Shown: positions 34,514-43,379 of the stretch, piece after piece | Position numbering within the stretch: the stretch's first letter is position 1 | Layout of the letters: every line of letters begins with the position of its first letter | NCBI GenBank assembly: GCA_029194675.1 | Contig: JARFXP010000002.1 | Coordinates: 744,001-808,000, forward strand | Origin: Nitrospira sp. | Lineage (GTDB): Bacteria > Nitrospirota > Nitrospiria > Nitrospirales > Nitrospiraceae | Direction of reading: 5' to 3' | DNA: 64,000 bases | The notes under the pieces: model-generated | The model's input: the letters and a program-made list of their open reading frames with translations, nothing else | What the model was told of the DNA's origin: nothing | Databases searched by the model: none | Program-made: the position numbers and the translations under genes

Positions 34514-35080
34514 TCATGGTTCGAGGAGTGGAATCAGCGACTGGTGGCCTTGTGTCTGGGCCAAATCCACCGGGCGTTCGCCTGATGACATTCTGGCATT
34601 CTTGTCCGCTCCATGCTGAAGTAGCAGGGTTACGATTGCCTGATCGCCTCGATACGCCCCGATATGCAGGAGTGTCACTCCCCCTATTCGCGCCTGAGCG
34701 TTCACATCCGCTCCTTTTTCCAAGAGGAGCGCCACCACATCTCGTTGTCCCTCTTGTACCGCGATGAAAAGCGGTGTGACGCCGTCCTGTCTTGCGGAGT
34801 TCATTGCGGCGCCCTGTTTCAATAAGAGTGCCACGACGTCCCGATGTCCATGCTTTGCCGCCAAGAAGAGAGGGGTCACGCCGTGCTCATCGGCCGCCTG
34901 TGCGTTGACTCCCTGTCCTAGGAATGTCTCCACTCGAAGAAGATTCCCTTCGGCTGCGGCGAGTCGCAGTTTCTCTTCAGGCGCAGTTATACAACCACTC
35001 ACGAGAGCGAGCGTACAGAGGGCGGACAGACCCAAATACCATGCCCAACTCATCGATAGGTGGACGTTAGCTTCTGCCAT
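34514..35080 (-). CDS. Ankyrin-repeat lipoprotein
   Basis: The 188-residue protein has a signal peptide ending L-V-S-G-C (lipobox; Cys about 30). Four ankyrin repeats follow (about 37-185), with motifs such as G-V-T-P-L-F-L-A-A-K-H-G-H-R-D-V-V and D-V-V-A-L-L-L-E-K-G-A-D-V-N-A. Ankyrin repeats bind proteins; the lipid anchor places it in the periplasm or at an outer surface. An in-frame ATG nine codons later is an alternative start. No partner gene is obvious next to it. Confidence 0.82.
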   Translation of the reverse strand: MAEANVHLSMSWAWYLGLSALCTLALVSGCITAPEEKLRLAAAEGNLLRVETFLGQGVNAQAADEHGVTPLFLAAKHGHRDVVALLLKQGAAMNSARQDGVTPLFIAVQEGQRDVVALLLEKGADVNAQARIGGVTLLHIGAYRGDQAIVTLLLQHGADKNARMSSGERPVDLAQTQGHQSLIPLLEP

Positions 35081-35112
35081 GGAGCCTGACTAGCCGGAAC
35101 GTCGGCAAGAGA

Positions 35113-35382
35113 TTAGATGCGTCGGGTTTCGAGACGATCCATCCTGGTTTTGAGCACGGAGATGTCCGTTTCGAGTGTGCGGATTCGTTGGTCGAGCTGT
35201 GAAAAAGAAAGTCGCATGAGAGCGCGCATTTCTTTGAATTCATCGCGGAATTCATCTCGGATCTCCTGCAATTCATGCCGAATGTCCGAATGGCCCTCCG
35301 CGATTTGACGGATATTACTTTGGAGTGCTTCGGCGACTACGCCAAAGTGTCGCTTAATTTCCTCAACCTGTGCATCAGTCAT
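35113..35382 (-). CDS. Small coiled-coil protein
   Basis: The 89-residue protein is almost entirely heptad-like: E-E-I-K-R-H-F-G-V-V-A, I-R-H-E-L-Q-E-I-R-D-E-F and L-E-T-D-I-S-V-L-K-T-R-M. No membrane segment is present. Similar short coiled-coil frames occur widely as hypothetical proteins. It precedes the ankyrin lipoprotein on the same strand with a gap of about 30 bp, so the two may share a transcript. Confidence 0.65.
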   Translation of the reverse strand: MTDAQVEEIKRHFGVVAEALQSNIRQIAEGHSDIRHELQEIRDEFRDEFKEMRALMRLSFSQLDQRIRTLETDISVLKTRMDRLETRRI

Positions 35383-35434
35383 GGCACGCCTGTATAGCCC
35401 GAATGACCGGGAAAAGCAATACCGTAGGGAGTCA

Positions 35435-35761
35435 CTATCCTCGATCAGGAACAGAAGGAAGCTGCTGAATGATTGTTGTCAGCCGCTCAAACTGTTCTGG
35501 AGATATGGAAGCAAATTCAAGTCCGAATTCTTGGCCGGAGACCCAGCGGACGACCGCCTGTTCGACCTCGATGGCCACTCTGGGTTCCGGGATATCGATG
35601 GAAAGCTTAACGCGTATTCCGACGAGCACGGGAATGAAGCTTTGGACTCGACAGCCTCGGATAGACAGGTCCATGGCCGTTCCTGTCCCTTCTGGAATTT
35701 CAGGCGTCGACAAGGTGCTGCGAAAATGCACAGGGTATCGGGCGCAGCGACGCTGATACAT
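35435..35761 (-). CDS. PilZ-domain protein (c-di-GMP binding)
   Basis: The ATG at 35761 has GGAGG 7-8 bp upstream; an earlier in-frame start lacks one. The 108-residue product is a single PilZ domain with both ligand motifs: R-x-x-x-R (R-R-C-A-R near residue 4-8) and D-x-S-x-x-G (D-L-S-I-R-G near 31-36). PilZ domains bind cyclic di-GMP and pass the signal to partners controlling motility or polysaccharide. The partner here is unknown. Confidence 0.82.
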   Translation of the reverse strand: MYQRRCARYPVHFRSTLSTPEIPEGTGTAMDLSIRGCRVQSFIPVLVGIRVKLSIDIPEPRVAIEVEQAVVRWVSGQEFGLEFASISPEQFERLTTIIQQLPSVPDRG

Positions 35762-36075
35762 AAGGCGCCTCCTTTTTATGGAATTGCCTTTGGAACAGCT
35801 CAAGCCGCTGAATCGCTCTATCGATCGGTGTCCTCACAGGGACGCACCAACTTGGATTGAGAGGATAATGGATAGCAGGGGAAATACTCTCCTATCATCG
35901 AAAATACAACATGAACCTAGCGGTGAAGAGCCGGGAATGTCTAAGAACTGCTGAAGAGTCAACTGACGAAGCGCCATTCTTGAGTCCTTCGTCGAAGCCA
36001 CTCCGTCAGCTCCTCTTGACTGGCGGTCTTCAGGAGGGAGACGCTTATTGATCTTCCGAGGTATATTCGTCCGTT

Positions 36076-36106
36076 AGGCGGCGACAAACGTCGTTTGCCG
36101 CCGCCT
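36076..36106 (-). terminator. Hairpin downstream of the amine-oxidase-like gene
   Basis: A 15-bp inverted repeat (36076-36090 with 36092-36106, one mismatch, GC-rich at the base) lies 15 bp after the stop of the minus-strand gene. No T-run follows on that strand, so it may be a weak or Rho-assisted terminator or an mRNA-stability hairpin. Confidence 0.45.
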
Positions 36107-36120
36107 GGTTTGTTCTAACC

Positions 36121-37590
36121 TTAGTTCGTTGTAATGATGAGTTCCCATCCGCCTGTCATGAAACCCTGATCTTCAGCGGCGTCGTCCTTCACGAATAGTT
36201 GCCATGCGCCGTTTGGAGCTGTGCCGTTAAACGCGCCCAGGCTTGTGCCATATGGCGCCGCCGGAGCAGGGGCGCCGAACGGATCTGTCGAGCCAGAAGT
36301 CGAGGGATAATTCGTCGGGAGATACGTGCCGGAAGAAATCTGGCTACTGTTTGGTAGAGATGTTGAAACTGCGCCGTCAAAGGTGAGGTTCACATTCACC
36401 AAATCGGCTCCACTACCGGCATCGGACATGAGCATGACCTTTTGTCCTCCCGGGCCTACGAGCAGGATATCAAGGTCATCGGGATAGGTGTGGTTCAAAC
36501 CATTCAGCTTCACGACTACTTTGCTGATGACACCAGACATCCCTGTCACGTTGATTGTCGAAGGATAGGGCGATCCATTCGCATTATCCGGGATAGATAC
36601 GGCTGTGTGGTTTGAGAAGGTTTGCGTGCCACCGCCGGGAGGTGGTGCCCCCCCGCCGTTCACCGCCAGACGAACGCCGGTTGAATGCCAAAGCGCGCTC
36701 CCTTCGGCAGCGCTGTGAGGTAAATACCCTTCATACCAGAGAACGATGTCTTTCGCGTCGATCGATTCTCCATTGTTAAAAGGCACCTGCACATTTGGAC
36801 CATAGGTCCAGCCCGTGTATTCTGATGACCTGTAGAGGCGTCCGAACACGGTGTGCTTGTCATAGTCATCAGTCGTCGGGGCAGTGGTCCCATTGGAATT
36901 GGAATCGGGAATCGTAAAGTTAGTGAACCCTGGCAACACATCCACGAACTTCCCCGTAGGCAAGTCACGAACACGCCAGCCATGGTTGACGGCGTCGGTC
37001 GCCTTGGCATCAAACTCGGTCGCCTTGGTCACATATCCGGCCGCGGTGTTCTGCTGAATCTGGTCGTTGGCGGCGTCCTTGACATCAAAATCGATCCGCC
37101 AATTGGGCCAGTGAACATGGTTCACTACACACTGCAACCCCTTACTGTAGACGTGGGCGTCAAGGATACCGTCAGTACTGAGGTAGTACACCTGGTAGAT
37201 GTCGTAGTTGCCGATCATATCTCGAATGCCGATCTCATACCATTGCCGTCCATTGAGCGTAAACTCACGTTTTGCAACGAGAGCATTGCCGGCCCACGGG
37301 ATGGGTGTGAGGGTGCCTCCCAGCCGGTCTGCATAGGGACCACAGGCGTTATTATCGTAGAATACGCGCATGACGGGGAAGCTTATTCGGGCGATTATAG
37401 GAAGACCCTGAAATTGCACTCCCTTCAGCGACAGGCCATCAAGCTTGCCGCTCACCTCATAAGAAAACGTCCACCCGTTCCACGTAACAGTCCCAGACGT
37501 TTGGGCCAGACTCGATACTGGGAGAGCCAAGATGCTCGTCAAAAACACACTAGCGAGAAGGATTGAACGAACAGTTCTCTGACCCATCAT
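36121..37590 (-). CDS. Secreted copper-amine-oxidase-like protein with C-terminal P-domain
   Basis: The 489-residue protein has a signal peptide (1-29) and two regions. Residues about 35-310 resemble the copper amine oxidase catalytic domain: M-I-G-N-Y-D (Tyr129 in the place of the topaquinone precursor), V-V-N-H-V-H (His158, His160) and W-Y-E-G-Y-L-P-H, fitting three copper ligands. Residues about 325-489 form a proprotein-convertase P-like domain (I-P-D-N-A-N-G-S-P-Y-P-S, V-V-V-K-L-N-G-L-N-H-T-Y-P-D-D-L-D-I-L-L, G-A-W-Q-L-F-V-K-D). The catalytic part is shorter than in classical enzymes, so activity is uncertain. It overlaps the upstream gene by ATGA. Confidence 0.65.
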   Translation of the reverse strand: MMGQRTVRSILLASVFLTSILALPVSSLAQTSGTVTWNGWTFSYEVSGKLDGLSLKGVQFQGLPIIARISFPVMRVFYDNNACGPYADRLGGTLTPIPWAGNALVAKREFTLNGRQWYEIGIRDMIGNYDIYQVYYLSTDGILDAHVYSKGLQCVVNHVHWPNWRIDFDVKDAANDQIQQNTAAGYVTKATEFDAKATDAVNHGWRVRDLPTGKFVDVLPGFTNFTIPDSNSNGTTAPTTDDYDKHTVFGRLYRSSEYTGWTYGPNVQVPFNNGESIDAKDIVLWYEGYLPHSAAEGSALWHSTGVRLAVNGGGAPPPGGGTQTFSNHTAVSIPDNANGSPYPSTINVTGMSGVISKVVVKLNGLNHTYPDDLDILLVGPGGQKVMLMSDAGSGADLVNVNLTFDGAVSTSLPNSSQISSGTYLPTNYPSTSGSTDPFGAPAPAAPYGTSLGAFNGTAPNGAWQLFVKDDAAEDQGFMTGGWELIITTN

Positions 37591-38345
37591 AGCTCCTCTC
37601 TGACTTGAAGGATCCGTTGATTAGTCAAGTCCACCCACGCCATCAGTTCAGGGGGGGCATCGTCGTGTTTGTGGAAGGAGACGTAAATGATACGAGTATC
37701 GAAAAAGCCCTTCCCTTCCGGCTTATAGGCAAGGATGCCGTATGCACGTAAGCCGGCAATCCTCTTAGAGCCTTGAGCGGTGAAGTATTTGCGCGCCAAT
37801 TGTTGGGCGGCCTCAATTTCTTCGTCAGTGATCTCAGGCTGGTATTCACTGGCCGGTGTGGAGGTGACCGCTGCTATTGTGTCCTCACCGTCGAATCCAA
37901 CCTCGACAGTGGCGTTCTTATCATGGCTGAAAAAGACCACCTGCTTGACCACCTTGCGAGCGTTCCTCTCCTCCTGATCATTCCCATCCCTCTCCTCGGT
38001 ATCCTCCTTCTCATCCTTGTCAATTTCCGTAATACGGACGAATCGATTGCCAAGCCCCAGGATCCCCCTCTCGGCTTTCTGTGCCAGACCATCCATTCGA
38101 GCTTTTTTGATGGCGCGTTCGTTTTCCTCTTCCTTAGCGTCGGAATGGACTACGACATTGGTTATACCACGGGGCTGTGGTGGCCAGGTTAACCCTTCAT
38201 GGGAATGATTATGGCTATGTCGAGGTCCTGCTTCAGCTTGATTGGTCCAGGGAAGTCCTTGGCTTCCTAGCAGGATTAGTGCTGCCCCGACCGCGACAGT
38301 TCCTGTCGTGATCAGCAGCGTCTTTGTCGTAGACGGTAATCTCAT
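37587..38345 (-). CDS. Membrane-anchored or secreted partner of the amine-oxidase-like protein
   Basis: The 252-residue protein has an N-terminal hydrophobic signal or anchor (about 9-28), a His-rich cluster (P-R-H-S-H-N-H-S-H, about 41-50) able to bind metal, and a charged middle region. Its C-terminal part (E-E-I-E-A-A-Q-Q-L-A-R-K-Y, I-I-Y-V-S-F-H-K and M-A-W-V-D-L-T-N-Q-R-I-L) resembles the N-terminal N2/N3 domains of copper amine oxidases. Its stop overlaps the start of the catalytic-domain gene by 4 bp. Together the two genes look like one amine oxidase split in two; this is inference. Confidence 0.6.
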   Translation of the reverse strand: MRLPSTTKTLLITTGTVAVGAALILLGSQGLPWTNQAEAGPRHSHNHSHEGLTWPPQPRGITNVVVHSDAKEEENERAIKKARMDGLAQKAERGILGLGNRFVRITEIDKDEKEDTEERDGNDQEERNARKVVKQVVFFSHDKNATVEVGFDGEDTIAAVTSTPASEYQPEITDEEIEAAQQLARKYFTAQGSKRIAGLRAYGILAYKPEGKGFFDTRIIYVSFHKHDDAPPELMAWVDLTNQRILQVREEL

Positions 38346-38572
38346 TGTTGCCCTCCCTTAATGTTCCGCAGTCATTCCGGAATAGCATGTAATGGGTATG
38401 CCATCAGCCCTCTATCAATCGTAATCAGTGGAGTGTGGTAGGTTAGTGCACAGTGACGCGTGGACATCTCCTTTTCGCAATTCGGGCGAGTGTACCCAAG
38501 CCATCACGTAGTGCGATACCCTACTTTGGTAGGGGGCATGGACAGAAGGTGTGGAAATAGCGATCGCAAGTT
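38346..38572. other. Intergenic region, no gene seen
   Basis: No supported coding frame, RNA or repeat was recognised between the amine-oxidase partner gene and the dispersed repeat at 38573. It probably holds the promoter of the minus-strand amine-oxidase pair. Confidence 0.5.
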
Positions 38573-38614
38573 GAGGTCAGGGCTTGTTATGTGTATTCCG
38601 TTGAGCGAGTCATA
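38573..38614. repeat. Dispersed REP-like repeat followed by PIN-gene debris
   Basis: The segment GAGGTCAGGGCTTG...GTGTATTCCGTTGAGCGAGTCATA closely resembles 44851-44895 and 49291-49333. As at 44851, remnants of a PIN-domain gene follow on the minus strand. Confidence 0.65.
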
Positions 38615-38691
38615 AAGTCACAAGGTTAGCCCACTCCGCTCAAGTGTCCTGCGGGTTCCACTACCTGCGTACAACGGCTGACGCGGTTGTT

Positions 38692-38995
38692 TCAGGCTTC
38701 CCTGAGCATGCTAATTGTCGCGAGGACGATGAGTTCGGCTCCTCCCAGGCCGACACAGGTACGTAGCTGCTGGACGTACGTCTGATGAGTGACCGTTCGG
38801 TGTATGATCCAGTAGGCCTGGGCAATCTCAATGGTTCCTCGACGACCCTGGTGCCCGGCTCACGATTTCTGCATAGATCGCATCGGATATGACGATTTGA
38901 TTAGCCGGTCGAGGTAACAAGCCGAGCGAGTCAATCTGAGCCAGTGTAATCAAGGGACTCGCGTCAAGGACGAGAATCAGGTAGGCAGAGTGATC
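38692..38995 (-). pseudogene. Decayed PIN-domain (DUF3368-like) toxin gene
   Basis: Minus-strand translation gives V-L-D-A-S-P-L-I-T-L-A-Q-I-D-S-L-G-L-L-P (PIN N-terminus with the first Asp), then V-I-S-D-A-I-Y-A-E-I-V. A frame change follows, and further on G-L-G-G-A-E-L-I-V-L-A-T-I-S-M-L-R-E-A. Stops and frame changes interrupt it. It is a dead toxin-type gene. Boundaries are approximate. Confidence 0.6.
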
Positions 38996-39105
38996 GGAGA
39001 AGCCGCCAGCGTCCGCAGATCCTGATGAAGAGTCTCAGCGGAATAGTCAAACCTGGAATTTGATACTGTGTCAGAAAGACGAGGAAGTCACCCAATGAGA
39101 TCTAG

Positions 39106-39249
39106 CAGCTCTTCGGCTGGTTGAAGACCGTGGGGCTGCTCGGCAAAGTCAAGCTCGACGACGTGCCGCGTGTCGGCTGGCTCTTGACCTTCGCTGTGGC
39201 GGTGTACAACCTGGTGCACGTGCGGAATCTGGTGGTGGTGGCGACCTGA
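39106..39249 (+). pseudogene. C-terminal fragment of a transposase
   Basis: The 47-codon frame reads Q-L-F-G-W-L-K-T-V-G-L-L-G-K-V-K, then V-G-W-L-F-T-F-A-V-A-V-Y-N-L-V-H-V-R-N-L, and a stop. This is the usual C-terminal end of IS5/IS4-type DDE transposases (K-T-V-G-L-L-x-K-V-K, A-V-Y-N-L-V-R). Nothing of the remaining gene is present. Confidence 0.6.
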
Positions 39250-39727
39250 GTCTCGGCATCCCTGATCCACTGGCATCGGCCCGCACGAGTTTTGCGCCGT
39301 GGGCGACCACCTCGGCGCGGATGGGTTTCGCGAAACCTTTCATTCCTGCCATATGCATGGTTCTGACCGTAGCTCTCCGACCGAACGCAATCGAACCCCG
39401 GGGGCCGTGCGGTACGAAGTCCATGAGATCCTTCCCTGCGTGCAAGGAGAATATTTTGCTCGACCGAGTTTCGCTGGTTTGTTGAAGGCGTGGCTCAGGA
39501 GCAGTCGGATTGATCGTCCCTTGTCACGATAGAAAGGATCCTGGCGACTTTCTGCGACTGATCTTGGTTTGGGCCGAATGAAGAACATCTTCGGCAGTTC
39601 TCTGGTTGTCGCTTGCGCGTTGCCAAAGTGCATATCCCATGCGCAGTCCTGGAGAAGGCCAAGACTTCAGCGAAACTCATGGATTGTATTGTATGGTCTC
39701 GGTACAGAGTGAGGAGGTCTTCGCTAT
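39250..39727. other. Region without a supported gene
   Basis: Short frames on both strands look like shadows or debris. No start, domain or repeat is convincing. It lies between the transposase fragment and the radical SAM gene end. Confidence 0.5.
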
Positions 39728-41293
39728 TCAGCGGAAGAGCATCTCGCAGGCGGATTCGGTGGCTCGCGCCATGGCTGTGAGTTGTCGGCGAATGGTTTGA
39801 TCTTCGGCCCGTGCAAATCGCGCTAAATTCACTAATTCCGGATACTCCAGCGATGTTGCCTCTTCAGATTCGATCAGATCGAGCGCGCTCGCCAAGACAT
39901 CTAACATCACTCCGTTGGATGACTGGACCAATGTGCGGGCAGCTGCATCGCGATCGAGGTCACGGCGGCGTCCCGGCATATCGAGATGGGTATCGAACAA
40001 CAATCCTCGCAGGACGTTCCATGTCGCATGCTTTCCGAAATTCCGTCCTTCGAATGCCATCAAGCAAAAATCCCACAGCAGGTCGACGCGTGGATCGAGA
40101 AACCGATATTCGGCCTCCAACGACGATCCGTCGAGCCGGCCTTCTTCTCGCAACCGCTTTTCGATAGGCGTTCCCACGTACGGCAAGGTCCGGCAAAATC
40201 CTGCCACGGCCCAGCCGTCTTCGGTGAAGGTTCGAAGGAAGTCCATGTTGTTGCGCGCCGTTTGCAGGGTGGACCAGGGCTCCAGCAGCATGAATCCAAA
40301 GTCGAAGCTTATGTCCAGCTGGCGCAGAATCGCTCCGGCACGAAGATGGACATCCGGTTTCAAATGCTTGTTGAGCGAGGCAAGACTCGCTTCATCTCCG
40401 CCTTCAACTCCCATGTAGACGTGGCATAATCCTGCGGCGACAAGAGACGCCAACAGATCTGCGCGGATTTCGTCCGATCGGCAGGCGATCTTCCAACGCA
40501 TCTCTTGCTCCAACCCGCGACGAACGATTTCGCCGGCCACACCTTTGGCCCATGCTTTGGCCTCCGTGCCACCGGCGAGAAAGTCATCGTCTTGAAACAG
40601 AATCAGTCTGGCGCCACGCTCTCGCACCAAATGTTCCACTTCATCCACGACTTTAATGGGATTACGGCGGCGACGACCGACCGTGCCATTCGCCTCATAG
40701 AAGGTGATGATAGAACAAAATGAGCATTTCCATGGGCAGCCGCGCGACGCCAGCACCGATGCCGTAGGCAGCTCTTGCCGTCGATAGTCGATGTCGCGAC
40801 GATCCGGTTCAGGAAAGTCATCGATGTGGGTGCGCCCCTGGCGAGGAGGATTGAGCACGACTGTGCCGCGGTCCAGCCAGGCAATACCAGGAATCGTCCG
40901 CCACAGGGAAGGATGCTCGACCTGTTCAACGATCTCGCGCAACGTCTCTTCGCCCTCGAAGCGAACCACGGAGTCGAGTTCCGGAATGTGCCGGAGCAAT
41001 TCGGCCGGTTCGAAGGAGGCATAGTGTCCACCGATGGTGAAATGTGACTGTACGCCCGCGGCTCGCAACGCGCGAATCACCGTTGCAAATTGCGGCACCA
41101 TGTATTGAAAGATGAGGGAGAATCCTACGACATCCGGTCGTTCAATTTGAATGATGCGCAGTAAAGGTCCCGGATCGCTGCCGAATGCAACGATCCGGGT
41201 GTGATGGCCATATTGCAGCAGGCGGCTGGAGAGGTACCGAATTCCAAGATTATCCTGGTCTTCATACCCGACCAGCAACACATGTCGTCCCAT
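39728..41293 (-). CDS. B12-binding-domain radical SAM enzyme of unknown substrate
   Basis: The 521-residue protein starts with a cobalamin-binding-like Rossmann domain (H-V-L-L-V-G-Y-E-D-Q-D-N-L-G-I-R-Y-L-S, about 1-150, with I-G-G-H-Y-A-S). The radical SAM core has the 4Fe-4S motif S-R-G-C-P-W-K-C-S-F-C-S (about 190). It continues with F-Q-D-D-D-F-L-A-G-G and Y-M-G-V-E-G-G-D-E-A-S-L. A helical C-terminal extension follows. Such enzymes methylate or rearrange unactivated carbons. The gene upstream ends only 5 bp away on the same strand, so the two are an operon. Its product is unrecognised and may be the substrate or partner. Confidence 0.85.
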   Translation of the reverse strand: MGRHVLLVGYEDQDNLGIRYLSSRLLQYGHHTRIVAFGSDPGPLLRIIQIERPDVVGFSLIFQYMVPQFATVIRALRAAGVQSHFTIGGHYASFEPAELLRHIPELDSVVRFEGEETLREIVEQVEHPSLWRTIPGIAWLDRGTVVLNPPRQGRTHIDDFPEPDRRDIDYRRQELPTASVLASRGCPWKCSFCSIITFYEANGTVGRRRRNPIKVVDEVEHLVRERGARLILFQDDDFLAGGTEAKAWAKGVAGEIVRRGLEQEMRWKIACRSDEIRADLLASLVAAGLCHVYMGVEGGDEASLASLNKHLKPDVHLRAGAILRQLDISFDFGFMLLEPWSTLQTARNNMDFLRTFTEDGWAVAGFCRTLPYVGTPIEKRLREEGRLDGSSLEAEYRFLDPRVDLLWDFCLMAFEGRNFGKHATWNVLRGLLFDTHLDMPGRRRDLDRDAAARTLVQSSNGVMLDVLASALDLIESEEATSLEYPELVNLARFARAEDQTIRRQLTAMARATESACEMLFR

Positions 41294-41298
41294 CGTGC

Positions 41299-42294
41299 TT
41301 AGGTCCGAGGCTTGGCTTTTTTGGCCAGTGCCTCCAAGGTTTTCAATACGGCCTGACCGCGCAGCAAGGTCGCTTTGGTTCCTGCGATGGTGCGCTTGAG
41401 TTCGGCCGGCTTCATTTTCCTAGCCGCACCGAGCAGACCTTCGAACGCATCGAAATCCGTAACCGTTCCGCCACGCACCACATCAAGCGACTCGCTGATC
41501 AGCTTCAGCCTAATGATATCTTCGGGCGACGGGTCTCCTTTATCGATGAATTTGCCAAGATCATATGCCCGGATGACTTCGATCAGTTTTTTGAAGATAT
41601 CGATTCCAGACTTGACCGGCACGACATATCCGGCCATCAGAAAACTGCTGCTGTTTTGCGCAACCGTGAAAAATGAGGACGTCGAGTTGGCAATGCCCGT
41701 CACCCCTCCGCCGGAGGTGATGTCGTCGTCATTTTCCTCGAAGTATCCGGCGGCATCCCCACCGTACACCAGCTGCTGCCACGAGGAGAAATCCAGCAAC
41801 GGGTCTCCCATGTTGCGCTGCAGATGGTCTTTCGCGTGAATCGTTGCCGCCCCCCACTGTGTTCTGACGATGTGATCGTCGCCATCACCGGGCCACGCGA
41901 CCGGTGTGCCTCCCGGAGCATTGACGAAGGTGCTGCCTGGTCCATCGATGGGCGTGGGGTTGATGGGGCCGGTCCCAACCCAGTGGGCATCCACCACCAC
42001 GCGAGCCTTCTCGCCCGGCCCAGTGGGTGGAATGCCGTAATAGGCTGCAGCAGGCCACTCCGACCAGTTTGTAGGATGGTTAAAGGTCCAGCGGACTTTC
42101 CGTTTCCCGGTAATGCGTCGGCCGGTATCCCAATACAGAAAAGACCGCAACGTTCCGTCGGTATCCGGTAGGGAGGGAGGCGCTGTCTGTTCGACTGTGG
42201 CGCCGGCGGCCGTAACTGTGACATCGAGCGACCCGAATGCACCAAGATCAGTCCCTTCACGAAATAGCTTTCCCTTCGTCGTAAAATGCCCCAT
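41299..42294 (-). CDS. Unrecognised protein paired with a radical SAM enzyme
   Basis: I do not recognise this 331-residue protein. AAGGAGGG about 8 bp upstream supports the ATG at 42294. There is no signal peptide. The N-terminal two thirds are rich in Gly, Trp, Tyr, Asn, Thr and Pro (R-R-I-T-G-K-R-K-V-R-W-T-F-N-H-P-T-N-W, P-P-T-G-P-G-E-K-A). They look like beta-structure with a carbohydrate- or capsid-like character. The C-terminal 100 residues are helical and basic (A-R-K-M-K-P-A-E-L-K-R-T, ending A-K-K-A-K-P-R-T). It is first in a two-gene operon with the B12-radical SAM enzyme 5 bp downstream. Confidence 0.7.
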   Translation of the reverse strand: MGHFTTKGKLFREGTDLGAFGSLDVTVTAAGATVEQTAPPSLPDTDGTLRSFLYWDTGRRITGKRKVRWTFNHPTNWSEWPAAAYYGIPPTGPGEKARVVVDAHWVGTGPINPTPIDGPGSTFVNAPGGTPVAWPGDGDDHIVRTQWGAATIHAKDHLQRNMGDPLLDFSSWQQLVYGGDAAGYFEENDDDITSGGGVTGIANSTSSFFTVAQNSSSFLMAGYVVPVKSGIDIFKKLIEVIRAYDLGKFIDKGDPSPEDIIRLKLISESLDVVRGGTVTDFDAFEGLLGAARKMKPAELKRTIAGTKATLLRGQAVLKTLEALAKKAKPRT

Positions 42295-42936
42295 ACACTT
42301 TCCCTCCTTTTCAGATGTAGAACGCGCACGCTTCAGGCACGTACCATCAGCAACGTGATGACCTATCCTTCACCTGACCCAAAATAGACGCCCAGGGGTT
42401 TCAGTGGCTGACTTCAGAACGGTAAATAGCACTCCTTGTTTTGGTTTCAGCGAGAGGTAAATTCGCAAAAGCATGTATTCCAAAACTTAGGGTATGAATT
42501 AGCATCTCATGTTTGAGCTCACCAGAGTTGGAGTAATTTGCATCTATGTCAATAGGTCTCAATGGCTAGGGCTTGCAGAATGCGACAGAGCAGTTCACGT
42601 TTTACGATTTTCTGAGAGCGATGATATTCGAGCGTGGACGTTGATCAAGGGAAAGCAAGGAGCACGCCCTGTTCTGCGCGTTGGTCATGCACAGTTCAAG
42701 GTCCGACCCTCACTTCTCCACGCGATGACGAGTGAGATTATCTTCCGGCCAGGTCGCCTCAGCCAGTGAGACAGGAATCAAGATTTTGAAGACGACATTC
42801 CATGCGGCCGGCAAGGTTCTTTTACTGTCCTCCCTCAGCCATCAATCTCTGTTTAAGGGGCGACTGCGCTGGCTTGACATCGGAAAGATGTCCACTTACC
42901 ATCATTCATCTGGCTCTGTTTTTGGTCCGAGTCGAT
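42295..42936. other. Intergenic region with a dispersed repeat
   Basis: No gene is supported. One 86-codon frame (42509-42769) covers the dispersed repeat at 42687-42717 and has no domain. The right part may hold the promoter of the CopC cluster. Confidence 0.5.
42687..42717. repeat. Dispersed REP-like repeat (TGCACAGTTCAAGGTC type)
   Basis: ATGCACAGTTCAAGGTC followed by GACCCTCACTTCT closely matches the segment at 49204-49235. It looks like a variant or partner of the GGTCAAG/CTTGxGTGCA repeats elsewhere in the window. Confidence 0.55.
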
Positions 42937-43242
42937 ATGAACACCGTATTTCGGCGCAGACTGTCCATCGGCCTCTCGATCGTCCTGCTGTACGTAAGTG
43001 GAGTGGTCGCTGCACAGAGTGCCGAGCATGCGGTTCACCATACACATCATCAGGCGGCCATGCATGCCAGCCTGCTCTGCTCCTGGCTCTGCGCCGCAGG
43101 GCAGGCGATCGAGGCCTCTGCTGTTGGTCTACAGACCCATCAGAAGCTCTTCATCCCGACAGATCTTCACACTGCTCAGAGCCCCATTGAGCGTACCGTC
43201 CCGATTTCTCCAAGCCGCGGTCCTCCCTCACCCCGCACCTAA
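42937..43242 (+). CDS. Small membrane or secreted His/Cys-containing protein near copC
   Basis: The ATG at 42937 (M-N-T-V-F-R-R-R-L-S-I) opens a signal-like hydrophobic segment (about 10-25, I-V-L-L-Y-V-S-G-V-V-A-A). The longer frame from 42802 lacks support. The 101-residue product has H-A-V-H-H-T-H-H-Q-A-A-M-H (a His cluster) and C-S-W-L-C-A-A-G (a Cys pair), then a Pro/Ser-rich tail. Such residues suit copper binding, in line with copC nearby. Function unknown. Confidence 0.55.
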   Translation: MNTVFRRRLSIGLSIVLLYVSGVVAAQSAEHAVHHTHHQAAMHASLLCSWLCAAGQAIEASAVGLQTHQKLFIPTDLHTAQSPIERTVPISPSRGPPSPRT

Positions 43243-43379
43243 TTGCGAAAGCTTCAGTGTGACTAAGCTGGTTGACTCTCTGCCAGGTGGCGCGGGTGCG
43301 CTGTGTGGTGCAAGCGCACTGGACTGCTCTTGTAGCTGCCAGACAGAGACCAGCCAAACGAACATGCACGGAGGAAGAG

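Noticed and set aside
36853..37566. A 237-codon plus-strand frame inside the amine-oxidase-like gene
   Set aside because: It is a shadow of a coding frame that has a signal peptide, copper-site residues and a P-domain; no start signal is present.
42509..42769. An 86-codon plus-strand frame in the gap before the CopC cluster
   Set aside because: It runs through a dispersed repeat, has no domain and no convincing ribosome site.
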